A stretch of 64,000 nucleotides of DNA from Bradyrhizobium archetypum. GTDB taxonomy: Bacteria; Pseudomonadota; Alphaproteobacteria; Rhizobiales; Xanthobacteraceae. The DNA is taken from assembly GCF_013114835.1 (NCBI RefSeq), contig NZ_JAAVLW010000012.1:62001-126000 (forward strand). The letters run 5' to 3'. Position 1 is the stretch's first letter; each line of letters begins with the position of its first letter. The notes below the pieces were generated by a model, which was given only the letters and a program-made list of their open reading frames with translations, made no database searches and was not told where the DNA came from. Shown here one piece after another: positions 47,086 through 56,256 of the stretch. The position numbers were made by a program, and so were the translations under genes.

Positions 47086-47628
47086 TCAATGCCCGCCGCT
47101 CCAGCGGTCCGACAGCGCGAGCAGCAAGGTCGAGAGCACGAACACCAGATGAATGCCGACCAGCCAGGCCAACTTCTGGGCGTCGAACATGACGTCAATG
47201 TTCATGAAGGCCTTCAACACCTGGATCGCCGAAATCGCGACGATCGAGGAGAGCAGTTTTTGCTTCAGTCCGCCGAAATCGACCTTGGTCATCCATTCCG
47301 GCCAGTCCGGATGTCCGGCCGGATCGATCCGCGAGACAAAGTTCTCGTAGCCTGAAAAAACCACGATCAGGATCAGATTGCCGGTGAGGCAGACGTCGAT
47401 CAGGCTGAGCACGCCGAGGATGATATCCGCCTCCTTTGCGTACGGCACATGCAGCACGAATTCGGCCAGCAGCACGACGAACTTGTAGAGCAGCACGGCG
47501 AGGCTGACGACCAGGCCGAAATAGAACGGCGCCATCAGCCAGCGGCTGTTGAAGATAAGGCCTTCGAAGCCACGCTCCATGCGCTTCAAATTGGGATCGG
47601 TGCGATCGGAAGCCGATTGTTCGGTCAT
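47086..47628 (-). CDS. UPF0114/YqhA-family membrane protein
   Basis: Inner-membrane protein of 180 residues with about four helices and the UPF0114 (TIGR00645) pattern MERGFEGLIFNSRWLMAPFY, GVLSLIDVCLTGNLILIVVF and GGLKQKLLSSIVAISAIQVLK. Function unknown. Stop codons of this gene and the convergent carbonic anhydrase are only seven bases apart. Confidence 0.9.
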   Translation of the reverse strand: MTEQSASDRTDPNLKRMERGFEGLIFNSRWLMAPFYFGLVVSLAVLLYKFVVLLAEFVLHVPYAKEADIILGVLSLIDVCLTGNLILIVVFSGYENFVSRIDPAGHPDWPEWMTKVDFGGLKQKLLSSIVAISAIQVLKAFMNIDVMFDAQKLAWLVGIHLVFVLSTLLLALSDRWSGGH

Positions 47629-47756
47629 TGATTCCAGCCCTCTGATCTACGGTCTGAGGCTGGGCAAAGCGGAGCGTGCCCATCATCTATCAACGCAACG
47701 AACAGGGATTGGTGTGCATGGCGCTTCGCGCCTTCGCCCACCCTACGAATCCAAGC

Positions 47757-48794
47757 TCACGCCGCCTTCTTCTTCGCGCTGATCAGCTTGCGGTTGATCA
47801 GGCATTCGGCGATCTGGATCGCGTTCAGCGCCGCGCCCTTGCGTAAGTTGTCGGACACGCACCATAGCGCCAGGCCGTTTTCGACCGTCGCGTCCTCGCG
47901 GATACGGCTGATATAGGTCGCGTCCTCGCCGGCCGACTCATAGGGCGTGACGTACCCGCCGGGCTCCTGCTTGTCGATCACGAGGCAGCCCGGCGCGTTG
48001 CGCAGGATGTTGCGGGCTTCGTCGGCGGTGATCGGATTCTCGAATTCGATGTTGACGGCTTCCGAGTGGCCGACGAACACCGGCACGCGCACGCAGGTGG
48101 CGGAGAGCTTGATCTTGGGATCAAGAATCTTCTTGGTCTCCGCCATCATCTTCCACTCTTCCTTGGTGTAGCCGTCCTCCATGAAGACGTCGATGTGGGG
48201 AATGACGTTGAAGGCGATGCGCTTGGGGAATTTCTTGTTGACCAGCTCGTCATTGGTGTAGACGGCCTTGGTCTGCGAAAACAGTTCGTCCATCGCGTCC
48301 TTGCCGGCGCCGGACACCGACTGGTAGGTCGCGACCACGACGCGCTTGATGGTGGCCCTGTCGTGCAACGGCTTCAGCGCCACCACGAGCTGCGCCGTCG
48401 AGCAGTTCGGATTGGCGATGATGTTCTTCTTGGTGAAGTCCTTCGCCGCCTCCGCGTTCACTTCCGGTACGATCAACGGCACATCCGGGTCCATCCGCCA
48501 GGCCGAGGAATTGTCGATCACGACCGCGCCGGCGGCGCCGATCTTGGGCGACCATTCCTTCGACACCGATCCGCCCGCCGACATCAGGCAGATGTCGACG
48601 TCGGAGAAATCGTAGTGCTCCAGCGCTTTGACCTTCAGGGTACGGTCGCCGTAGGACACCTCGACGCCGACGCTACGGCGCGAGGCCAGCGCCACGACCT
48701 CGTCGGCGGGAAATTTGCGCTCGTCGAGAATGTTGAGCATTTCGCGCCCGACATTGCCGGTCGCACCGACGACAGCGACTTTGTAACCCATCAT
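47757..48794 (-). CDS. asd: Aspartate-semialdehyde dehydrogenase
   Basis: Reduces aspartyl phosphate to aspartate semialdehyde for lysine, threonine, methionine and diaminopimelate. The 345-residue product has YKVAVVGATGNVGREML for NADP, the nucleophile Cys in NPNCSTAQLVV, and VSGAGKDAMDEL; the C-terminal half has the usual CVRVPVFVGHSEAVN. Two adjacent ATGs (48794, 48791) both fit; GGAG lies upstream of each. Feeds the same pathway as dapF at 30593-31465. Confidence 0.96.
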   Translation of the reverse strand: MMGYKVAVVGATGNVGREMLNILDERKFPADEVVALASRRSVGVEVSYGDRTLKVKALEHYDFSDVDICLMSAGGSVSKEWSPKIGAAGAVVIDNSSAWRMDPDVPLIVPEVNAEAAKDFTKKNIIANPNCSTAQLVVALKPLHDRATIKRVVVATYQSVSGAGKDAMDELFSQTKAVYTNDELVNKKFPKRIAFNVIPHIDVFMEDGYTKEEWKMMAETKKILDPKIKLSATCVRVPVFVGHSEAVNIEFENPITADEARNILRNAPGCLVIDKQEPGGYVTPYESAGEDATYISRIREDATVENGLALWCVSDNLRKGAALNAIQIAECLINRKLISAKKKAA

Positions 48795-48908
48795 TCACTC
48801 TCCGAGGAAAAATGCCGCCCCGCCGCCTCAAGCGGAAAGGGAGAAGGCAGCGCTTCTATGCGAGAAACGCCGATATGACAACGTGTGACGGTTGCGTTTG
48901 GGCGTTTG

Positions 48909-49712
48909 ATGCATTCGTTTCCGGCCAGAACGGCCGATTCCCAATATAGGGCGGAAATTCACCCCGCGCTGGTCAGCTTCGTTGACGAGGTCTGCGGTAC
49001 CTTGGCCCGGCTCTGCGCCTATCTGATGGCGTTGGCACTGATGGCCATTGGCGGTATCGCGCTGTGGCAGCATTTGCCCGATGTCGCGGCGATGGAGTCC
49101 TCGCCTGGAGCCTGGAGCCCAACTGCGCGCACAGCGCCGGCGTTCGCCGTAAGCCAATTCATTTTTCCAGGCAAGACAGAGACTTACGAGATACTTCGGC
49201 ACCCGGAGGGCGGCCGCAAGGACGTGTTCCACTGGACCGGCGCCGGCGGTGCACCCGCCGCCGAGCTCGAAATCTATCGGCCGGGTGAAGAAATCGATCA
49301 GGTCGGCTCGGCCGCCGGCTACCTTGCCGCCAGAATGGACCCGGCTGGCGCGCGCGAGCTGGAGGCTGCCGGAATCATCGACAGCAAGTTCGGCGCCGTG
49401 ACCCTGTTTCGCCGGATCGGTGGCGCGGCGGCCGCCCACGCCTGCCTGCGATTCTACAAGCACCTCGATGAGCCGAAATTCCGTCTCTCCGGCTGGTCAT
49501 GCCTGGGCGAAGACATGCCGGCCCGCCGTGCCGAGATCGGTTGCATGCTGAACCGGCTGGTCCTCCTGACAGCGGGCAACGATACCAAACTCGCCGAATT
49601 GTTCGCCCGTGCCGAGCTTCGGCGGCGCGATTGCGCGGCTTCCGGCGCGCCGCCACTGCCAGCGGATTGGGTGATGGGGACCGACGATCCGAGGCTGCGC
49701 GGCGCCCTGTAA
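48909..49712 (+). CDS. Membrane-anchored protein of unknown function
   Basis: Protein of 267 residues from the ATG at 48909; a GTG eight codons earlier is also possible. One membrane segment (LCAYLMALALMAIGGIALW) near residues 30-50 is followed by a periplasmic part with no motif I recognise; four Cys (HACLRFYK, GWSCLGED, EIGCMLNR, RRDCAASG) could form two disulfides. It is divergent from asd with 114 bases between starts. Confidence 0.75.
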   Translation: MHSFPARTADSQYRAEIHPALVSFVDEVCGTLARLCAYLMALALMAIGGIALWQHLPDVAAMESSPGAWSPTARTAPAFAVSQFIFPGKTETYEILRHPEGGRKDVFHWTGAGGAPAAELEIYRPGEEIDQVGSAAGYLAARMDPAGARELEAAGIIDSKFGAVTLFRRIGGAAAAHACLRFYKHLDEPKFRLSGWSCLGEDMPARRAEIGCMLNRLVLLTAGNDTKLAELFARAELRRRDCAASGAPPLPADWVMGTDDPRLRGAL

Positions 49713-49934
49713 TCGGTCATTCACGGGGAGCAGCCTTCGGCCGCCCCTGACAATTATGGCAACATGCGGCCAAGACACTGGTTTTCATGAAACTTTTTCG
49801 CTTCGCACCGCATTATTCCGGCGCGGTGTGGCGCAATTGACCTAGCGACCATGGTCCCGCCGTGACTACAATGTCCTCAGATAGATTTGGCGATCCGCCA
49901 GGCCCCCTTTGGGGTAGCAAATGACGAGGATGCA

Positions 49935-50315
49935 ATGACCCGAAAATTCCCTGCTGCGAGCAAGCTCGCGACGTTGCTTGCTGCGGCTGCCCTCGTCGCG
50001 GTCGGCGCGACCGCCGCCAGCGCCCAGACCAGGCAGCAATATGACCGGGACGGCCGGCCCTATTACGGCCCGAGCGGTCCTAACCGGGTGTACCAGCAGG
50101 GCCCGCGCACCCGCGTCTATGTCACGACGCGCTCCTGGCTCGATGCCGGCACCGAAGTGCTGCCGGGCGATCGCAAGTTCCAGGACTACGCCTTCCCGCC
50201 GGATCTTGGCTATCCGTCGTTCGGACGTGAAAACCTGAACCGGCCGATCGATCGCCAGCCGCTCAACCCGCCGTCCGACATGGGTGGCTACCCGCAGCGC
50301 TTCCCGCTGTATTGA
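49935..50315 (+). CDS. Exported protein of unknown function
   Basis: Protein of 126 residues. Signal peptide (MTRKFPAASKLATLLAAAALVAVGATAASAQ), then RQQYDRDGRPYYGPSGPNRVY, TRVYVTTRSWLDAGTEVLPGDRKFQDYA and a Pro-rich end. No domain recognised; the pattern is common in Bradyrhizobium exported proteins. Preceded by 222 gene-free bases with no clear signal. Confidence 0.78.
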   Translation: MTRKFPAASKLATLLAAAALVAVGATAASAQTRQQYDRDGRPYYGPSGPNRVYQQGPRTRVYVTTRSWLDAGTEVLPGDRKFQDYAFPPDLGYPSFGRENLNRPIDRQPLNPPSDMGGYPQRFPLY

Positions 50316-50336
50316 TAACGGCCTTGATCAATTGAC

Positions 50337-50422
50337 GTCGTCATGGCCGGGCTTGTTCCGGCCATCCACTTTTTTGGGCCGATAGAAAGACGTGGATGCC
50401 CGGGGCAAGCCCGGGCATGACG
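50337..50422. repeat. CGTCATGGCCGGGC palindromic repeat before leuB end
   Basis: CGTCATGGCCGGGCTTG and CAAGCCCGGGCATGACG at the ends are near-complementary, with GGCCATCCAC / GTGGATGCC inside. A near-identical unit lies at 51562-51649, so leuB is flanked by two copies in the same arrangement. Confidence 0.8.
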
Positions 50423-50430
50423 AACGGCGC

Positions 50431-51543
50431 TTACGCGTGCAGCTTCTGCAATTCCTTCAAAATCGCTTCGCCCATCTGCGTGGTTGAGGCGGCCGTGGTG
50501 CCCTCGGACTTGATGTCCGCGGTGCGCAGACCGCTCGCGAGCACCGCCGCAATCGCCGCGTCGACCTTGTCGGCAAGCGCGCCCATGTCGAAGGAATAGC
50601 GCAGCGCCATCCCGAACGATGAAATCATCGCGATCGGATTGGCGAGGCCCTTGCCGGCAATGTCGGGCGCCGAGCCATGCACCGGCTCGAACAGCGAGCG
50701 GCGCTTTTTGGTCTTGGCGTCGACCTCGCCGAGCGAGGCCGAGGGCAGCATGCCGAGCGAGCCGGTCAGCATCGCCGCGATGTCGGACAGCATGTCGCCG
50801 AACAGGTTGTCGGTGACGATGACATCGAACTGCTTCGGCGCTTTCACCAGCATCATGCCGCCGGAATCGGCGAGCTGATGCTCCAGCGTGACGTCCTTGT
50901 ATTCGCGCGCGTGCACGGCCGTCATGACCTCGTTCCAGAGCACGCCCGACTTCATGACATTGCGCTTCTCCATCGAGGTCACCTTGTTGCGGCGCTTGCG
51001 CGCTAGATCGAACGCGACACGGCCGATGCGCTCGATCTCATAGGTGTCGTAGACCTGGGTATCGATGGCGCGCTTCTGGCCGTTGCCGAGATCGGTAATG
51101 GTCTTCGGTTCGCCGAAATAAACGCCGCCGGTCAGCTCGCGCACGATCATGATGTCGAGGCCTTCGACCGCTTCGCGCTTCAGGCTGGAGGCGTCCGCCA
51201 GCGCCGGGTAGCACACCGCAGGTCGCAGATTGGCGAACAGGCCGAGATCCTTGCGCAAGCGCAAAAGACCCGCTTCGGGGCGGACTTCATAGGGCACGCT
51301 GTCCCATTTCGGCCCGCCGACCGCGCCGAAGATGATGGCGTCGGCCGCCTTGGCCTTGTCCATGTCGCCTTCCGAGATCGACACTTTGTGCGCGTCGTAG
51401 GCGGCGCCGCCGACCAGACCCTGCTCGGTCTCGAATTTCGCAATTCCCTGCTTGTTCAGCCAGTCGATCAGGCGCTGCACCTCACCCATCACTTCGGGGC
51501 CGATGCCGTCGCCGGGAAGAAGCAGCAGTTTATGGGTCGCCAT
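50431..51543 (-). CDS. leuB: 3-isopropylmalate dehydrogenase
   Basis: NAD-dependent oxidative decarboxylase of leucine synthesis, 370 residues. It starts MATHKLLLLPGDGIGPEV, with the Arg-rich substrate site (LLRLRKDLGLFANLRP, VRELTGGVYFG), the YDTYEIERIGRVAFDLA segment, DNLFGDMLSDIAAM for metal, and GSAPDIAGKGLANP. Completes the leuC/leuD/leuB set in this window but on the opposite strand. Confidence 0.97.
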   Translation of the reverse strand: MATHKLLLLPGDGIGPEVMGEVQRLIDWLNKQGIAKFETEQGLVGGAAYDAHKVSISEGDMDKAKAADAIIFGAVGGPKWDSVPYEVRPEAGLLRLRKDLGLFANLRPAVCYPALADASSLKREAVEGLDIMIVRELTGGVYFGEPKTITDLGNGQKRAIDTQVYDTYEIERIGRVAFDLARKRRNKVTSMEKRNVMKSGVLWNEVMTAVHAREYKDVTLEHQLADSGGMMLVKAPKQFDVIVTDNLFGDMLSDIAAMLTGSLGMLPSASLGEVDAKTKKRRSLFEPVHGSAPDIAGKGLANPIAMISSFGMALRYSFDMGALADKVDAAIAAVLASGLRTADIKSEGTTAASTTQMGEAILKELQKLHA

Positions 51544-51561
51544 GTCGTTTTACCTCCAATT

Positions 51562-51649
51562 CGTCATGGCCGGGCTTGTCCCGGCCATCCACGTCTTGTG
51601 TGCGTTGGCAGTAAGACGTGGATGCCCGGCACAAGGCCGGGCATAACGG
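51562..51649. repeat. CGTCATGGCCGGGC palindromic repeat before leuB start
   Basis: Second copy of the element at 50337-50422: CGTCATGGCCGGGCTTG, CGGCCATCCACGTCTTG, AAGACGTGGATGCCCGG and GGCCGGGCAT. It lies just upstream of the leuB ATG, so the leuB promoter must be inside or beyond it. Confidence 0.8.
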
Positions 51650-51775
51650 AGAATGTGAAATCCGGGCGGGAGTGCTAGAGCGGCATTGCGCGATTGGCAA
51701 GACACCATTGCGGCCTCGGCGCCTGTGCAATCCGCCGCTGCCCTGCCACAATGCCGGACCCGCCGGAGAAATTCC

Positions 51776-52966
51776 TTGCACGCTCCAGACCGTCCCGCGG
51801 CTTATGCACATCCCGCGCGGCTGATCCTCATCCTGTCGCTCGCGCCGACCGTCGGTCTCGGCATCGGCCGCTTTGCCTATGCGCTGGTGCTGCCTGACAT
51901 GCGCGATACGCTGGCGTGGAGCTATTCCGCGGCCGGTTTCATGAACACGATCAACGCGGCCGGCTATCTTGCGGGCGCCCTGCTCGCCTCGCGGATGATT
52001 AGAGCCCTTGGGCTGGCGGCATCGGTGCGGTGGGGAACGCTGGCCTGTGTGCTCTCGCTCGCGCTCTGCGCCGTGTCAGGCAACTTTTACGTCCTGAGTT
52101 TCGCCCGCCTACTGGCGGGCGTCGGTGCCGCGGCCGGATTCATCGGCGGCGGCACGCTGGCAGCCATCATCGCTCAGTCGCGCCCCGACCGCGCAAACTT
52201 CCTGCTGAGCCTGTTCTACGCCGGACCCGGAATTGGCATTCTAGCCTCGGGGCTGGTGGCGCCATTCGTGCTGCAGGTTTTTGGGTCGGGCTCGTGGTGG
52301 ATCGTCTGGTGGGCGATGACAGGGCTTGCCATCATCATGACGATTCCCGTCCTGCTCGCGCCGCTTCAACCCGGTGTAGCTCCGACCGAAGCCGCAACCG
52401 CCAAATTCGCGGTCGCGCCGGTCTTGATCTATCTCACCGGCTATTTCCTGTTCGGCGCCGGCTACATCGCCTACATGACCTTCATGATCGCCTATGTGCG
52501 CGATGCCGGCGGCGGCGCGGCAGCACAAAGTGCGTTCTGGAGCCTGATCGGCATCAGCGCTTTTGTCACGCCGTGGGTATGGCGGCGCGTGCTGGCGCTC
52601 GACCGCGGCGGGCTCGCCACCACGATCATTCTCGGCGTCAACGCCATCGGTGCGGCGATGCCGATCTTCGGTCACTCGGTGTGGCTGCTCGCAACGTCGG
52701 CGCTGGTATTCGGCGTCGCCTTTTTCGCCGTCGTCGGTTCCACCACCGCCTTCGTCCGCTTCAACTACCCGCCGCAGGCATGGCCGACGGCGATTGCGGC
52801 GCTGACGATCTCCTTCGGCATCGGCCAGACGCTGGGCCCGATCGTGGTGGGCGCGATCACGGATGCGGTGGGCAGCCTGTCGTTCGCCTTGAACGTCTCG
52901 GCCGCGATGCTGGCGCTGGGCGCGGTGCTGTCGGCGTTTCAGAGGAAGGTCGCGCACAAGCCGTAG
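51776..52966 (+). CDS. YbfB/YjiJ-type MFS transporter
   Basis: Twelve-helix major facilitator protein of 396 residues. It starts at a TTG with GGAG eight bases upstream (LHAPDRPAAYAHPARLI); conserved parts include LAPTVGLGIGRFAYALVLPDM, SAAGFMNTINAAGYLAGAL and FSFARLLAGVG-like helix 4. The C-terminal 60 codons are nearly repeated at 58493-58677. Substrate unknown; the family resembles small-molecule exporters. Confidence 0.9.
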   Translation: MHAPDRPAAYAHPARLILILSLAPTVGLGIGRFAYALVLPDMRDTLAWSYSAAGFMNTINAAGYLAGALLASRMIRALGLAASVRWGTLACVLSLALCAVSGNFYVLSFARLLAGVGAAAGFIGGGTLAAIIAQSRPDRANFLLSLFYAGPGIGILASGLVAPFVLQVFGSGSWWIVWWAMTGLAIIMTIPVLLAPLQPGVAPTEAATAKFAVAPVLIYLTGYFLFGAGYIAYMTFMIAYVRDAGGGAAAQSAFWSLIGISAFVTPWVWRRVLALDRGGLATTIILGVNAIGAAMPIFGHSVWLLATSALVFGVAFFAVVGSTTAFVRFNYPPQAWPTAIAALTISFGIGQTLGPIVVGAITDAVGSLSFALNVSAAMLALGAVLSAFQRKVAHKP

Positions 52967-53088
52967 GTGGCGTGACAATCGCCTGCGGCAGATTGCAGCC
53001 TCAAGCGACGCAGCCTTGTGATAAGATGCGTGTCCCGCGCGACCCGCAAGCGGCGGAAAACGACAAGCGGTCAGGGAGACGAAGGGGC

Positions 53089-54747
53089 ATGACCTATTTT
53101 GATCTTGGGCCATACAGCCGCAAAATCACCACGTCGTCACCGGAGGCCCAGATTTGGTTCGACCGGGGCCTCAATTGGCTGTTCGGATTCAACCACAGCG
53201 AAGCGATCAAGTGCTTTCAGAAGGCGCTGGGGCACGATCCCGAATGCGCCATGGCGCACTGGGGCATCAGCTATGCCTCGGGTCCCAACTACAATTTGCC
53301 CTGGGTTCGCTACGACCCGCTGGGACGGCAAATGGCGCTGTCGGCATCTTACGACGCCATGCAGGCAGCGCTTGCGCATGCCGGAAAGGCAAGCCCGGTC
53401 GAGCAAGCGATGATCCAGGCTTTGACCGCGCGCTATCCGCAGCGCGAAGCGGTCGAGGACATGTCGCCCTGGGACAAGGCCTACACCGACGAGATGCGCA
53501 ACATCTTCGTGGCGTTTCCCGATGATCTCGAAGTGCGGGCAGTGTTTGCGGAGTCGCTGATGAACGAGACGCCGTGGCAGATGTGGGATCTGCCTTCCGG
53601 CAAACCGGCCGAGGGTGCGGGCACCGAGGAATGCAGGGCACTGCTGGAATATGCGCTCGAACAAATTCCGGCGGCATGGGATCACCCGGGGCTGCTGCAT
53701 CTCTATGTCCATCTGATGGAGATGTCGCCTTTCCCGCAGCGGGCACTGCGGGCCGGCGATCGGCTGCGCGAGATCGTCCCGGACTCCGGTCACCTCATCC
53801 ACATGTCGACGCATCTCGATGTGCTGTGCGGACACTACAGGGACGTCCTTGTCTACAATCAGAAGGCTCTCGCGACCGACCGCAAATTCCTCGCCTATTC
53901 CGACGATCCCGGCGTCTATCTCGTCTACGTCATTCATAACTTCCACTTCGCGATCTACGGCGCCATGTTCCTTGGCCAGTACACGCCCGCGATCGCATTG
54001 GCCGAGGAACTGATCGCGACGATCCCTGAGGCGGTGCTGCGCATTCAATCGCCGCCGATGGCGGACTTTCTCGAGGGCTATCTGACGATGAAGCAGCACG
54101 TGCTCGTACGCTTCGGCAAATGGCACGAAATCATTGCTCAGGAACTGCCAAAGGATCGCGAGCTCTATTGCTCGAACGTCGCGATGATTCACTACGCCAA
54201 GGCGGTCGCGCATTCGGCGCTCGGCAATATCGCCGAGGCGGAGATCGAGAAAGTCCTGTTCATGGCTGCGAAGATGCAAGTGCCCGAGAGCCGCCGCGTC
54301 CACAACAACAGGATCGTCAATCTGCTTGATGTCGCAGAAGCGATGCTGGATGGAGAGCTGGAGTACCGCAAAGGCCATCACGACGCGGCGTTCGCGCATT
54401 TGCGCAAGTCGGTCGAGCTCAGCGACAGCCTGCCCTATGACGAGCCGTGGGGATGGATGCAGCCGACCCGCCACGCGCTCGGCGCGCTGCTCCTCGAACA
54501 GGGACGCATCGAGGAAGCCGAGGCGGTATACCGCTCCGATCTCGGACTTGATGGCAAACTGAGCCGCGCCTGCCAGCATCCCGATAATCTCTGGTCACTG
54601 CACGGGCTGCATGAATGCCTGGTCCGTCGCGGAGAGAAGGTCGAGGCTACCCTGATCAGGCAACGGCTTGAGCTGGCGCAGGCGCGGGCGGAGATTCCGA
54701 TCAAGGCATCCTGCTTCTGCCGCCGGATGGACATGGCGGCCGCGTAG
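53089..54747 (+). CDS. Tetratricopeptide-repeat protein
   Basis: Soluble protein of 552 residues with TPR-like helical repeats: an N-terminal pair (AQIWFDRGLNWLFGFNHSEA, ALGHDPECAMAHWGISYASG), further repeats around LVYNQKALATDRK, and a late pair (AHLRKSVELSDSLPYDEPWG, LLEQGRIEEAEAVYRSDL). His-rich spots (HLYVHLMEMS, HLIHMSTHLD) recur in this family, and the C-terminus ends ASCFCRR. No signal peptide. The frame is open far upstream into the MFS gene, but the ATG with AGGGAGACGAAGGGG before it is clear. Confidence 0.88.
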   Translation: MTYFDLGPYSRKITTSSPEAQIWFDRGLNWLFGFNHSEAIKCFQKALGHDPECAMAHWGISYASGPNYNLPWVRYDPLGRQMALSASYDAMQAALAHAGKASPVEQAMIQALTARYPQREAVEDMSPWDKAYTDEMRNIFVAFPDDLEVRAVFAESLMNETPWQMWDLPSGKPAEGAGTEECRALLEYALEQIPAAWDHPGLLHLYVHLMEMSPFPQRALRAGDRLREIVPDSGHLIHMSTHLDVLCGHYRDVLVYNQKALATDRKFLAYSDDPGVYLVYVIHNFHFAIYGAMFLGQYTPAIALAEELIATIPEAVLRIQSPPMADFLEGYLTMKQHVLVRFGKWHEIIAQELPKDRELYCSNVAMIHYAKAVAHSALGNIAEAEIEKVLFMAAKMQVPESRRVHNNRIVNLLDVAEAMLDGELEYRKGHHDAAFAHLRKSVELSDSLPYDEPWGWMQPTRHALGALLLEQGRIEEAEAVYRSDLGLDGKLSRACQHPDNLWSLHGLHECLVRRGEKVEATLIRQRLELAQARAEIPIKASCFCRRMDMAAA

Positions 54748-54954
54748 GCATTTCGCGGCGCCAGTTGGGTTTGGTATTGCCGAATCCAATCAGCCGCGGT
54801 CGCGTCGGTTGTCAGCAGTAGAGCGAAGATCGCGCCGCGCTCTCGTCACGTTGCTTTGACCCCAACCGGACGTTGCGCGCCCAGCCGGCAACTGTGATAT
54901 CCTCCATCAAACGCCATGGGGCGGTAGCTCTCCCCGGGTTTCGAGGAGGACGTC

Positions 54955-56124
54955 GTGAAGCGGGAGTTCGACCTCATCGTCTATGGCGCGACGGGTTATA
55001 CCGGCCGTCTCATCGCCGAATATCTGGCGACGTCCTATCGCGGTGACGACGCTCCGGCGTGGGCGATCGCGGGACGCTCGACCGACAAGCTCCAGAAGGT
55101 GCGCGCCGACATCGGCGCACCGGACGATTTGCCGTTGATCAAGGCGGATGCCGACGAACGGGCCAGCCTGCGTTCGATGTGCGAGCGTGCGGCCGTGATC
55201 ATCACGACTGTCGGGCCCTATCAGCTCCACGGTCCCGGACTGGTGGCGGCCTGCGCAGCCACGGGAACGGCCTATGTTGATCTCTGCGGCGAACCGGCTT
55301 GGATGCGGCGCATGATCGACGCCCATCACGAAGAGGCGAAACGGACCGGCGCGCGCATCGTCTTCTCCTGCGGCTTCGATTCGATCCCGTTCGACCTCGG
55401 CGTGCTCACGCTGCAGGAGAAGGCGCGCGAGAAATTCGGACGCCCGGCGCAGCGGGTCAAAGCCCGCCTGCGCAAGGTGAAAGGCGGCATGTCTGGCGGC
55501 ACTGCGGCGAGCGCCCAGGCGACGTTGGCCGCCGCCGCGCGCGACCCGGCCCTGATCGGGTTGCTGACCGACCCCTTCGCATTGACACCGGGGTTCACCG
55601 GGCCGTCTCAGCCGTCGGGCCTCATCCCCGAATATGACCGGCACATGAACGCGTGGCTCGTGCCGTTCCCCATGGCGCCGGTCAACACCAAGAACGTGCA
55701 CCGCACGAATTTCCTGTTGGGTCATCCCTACGGCAGGGATTTCGTCTACGACGAGATGATGGTCGCGCCGGGATTGGGGGAAATCGCCGGCGTGACGACG
55801 GAGACATTCGCCACGGTGTTCTCCTTGTTCAGGACTGGCGGTCTCAAACCCGGCGCAGGCCCGACCCGGGAAGAGCGCGAGAAGGGCTTCTACGATATCC
55901 TCTTCCTGGGCGAGCTGCCGGATGGCGGACGGGTCGAGACGGTCGTCAGGGGCGACCGCGATCCGGGTTACGGCTCGACCAGCAAGATGATCGCCGAGAG
56001 CGCTCTGTGCGTCGTGCGCGACGTGCAGGGCGAGGGCGGCATCTGGACGCCGGGCGCGCTGATGGGCCCGGGGTTGCGTAAGCGTCTGACGGAGCGCGCC
56101 GGCCTCACCTTCAGCGCGCGTTGA
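54955..56124 (+). CDS. Saccharopine-dehydrogenase-like / trans-acting enoyl reductase family protein
   Basis: Protein of 389 residues that begins at GTG with GAGGAGG six bases upstream. Rossmann opening FDLIVYGATGYTGRLIAEYL, then TVGPYQLHGPGLVAACAATGTAYVDLCGEP and FSCGFDSIPFDLGV, which are hallmarks of the SCCPDH/trans-enoyl-reductase group. In mycobacteria such proteins reduce lipid intermediates; here the substrate is unknown. The next gene, for a Rieske protein, starts about 130 bases on. Confidence 0.88.
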   Translation: MKREFDLIVYGATGYTGRLIAEYLATSYRGDDAPAWAIAGRSTDKLQKVRADIGAPDDLPLIKADADERASLRSMCERAAVIITTVGPYQLHGPGLVAACAATGTAYVDLCGEPAWMRRMIDAHHEEAKRTGARIVFSCGFDSIPFDLGVLTLQEKAREKFGRPAQRVKARLRKVKGGMSGGTAASAQATLAAAARDPALIGLLTDPFALTPGFTGPSQPSGLIPEYDRHMNAWLVPFPMAPVNTKNVHRTNFLLGHPYGRDFVYDEMMVAPGLGEIAGVTTETFATVFSLFRTGGLKPGAGPTREEREKGFYDILFLGELPDGGRVETVVRGDRDPGYGSTSKMIAESALCVVRDVQGEGGIWTPGALMGPGLRKRLTERAGLTFSAR

Positions 56125-56256
56125 GGTAACGCGTGATCCAGTGCGGTGGTTTTTCGCGAGTCCCAACATCACCGCATCCTCTCGCCTTTGCGCGAGAGGA
56201 TGCCTATGTTGCGGAGTACCTGCAGCGCCCCCAACGCGACAATGGGAGGTATGCCC

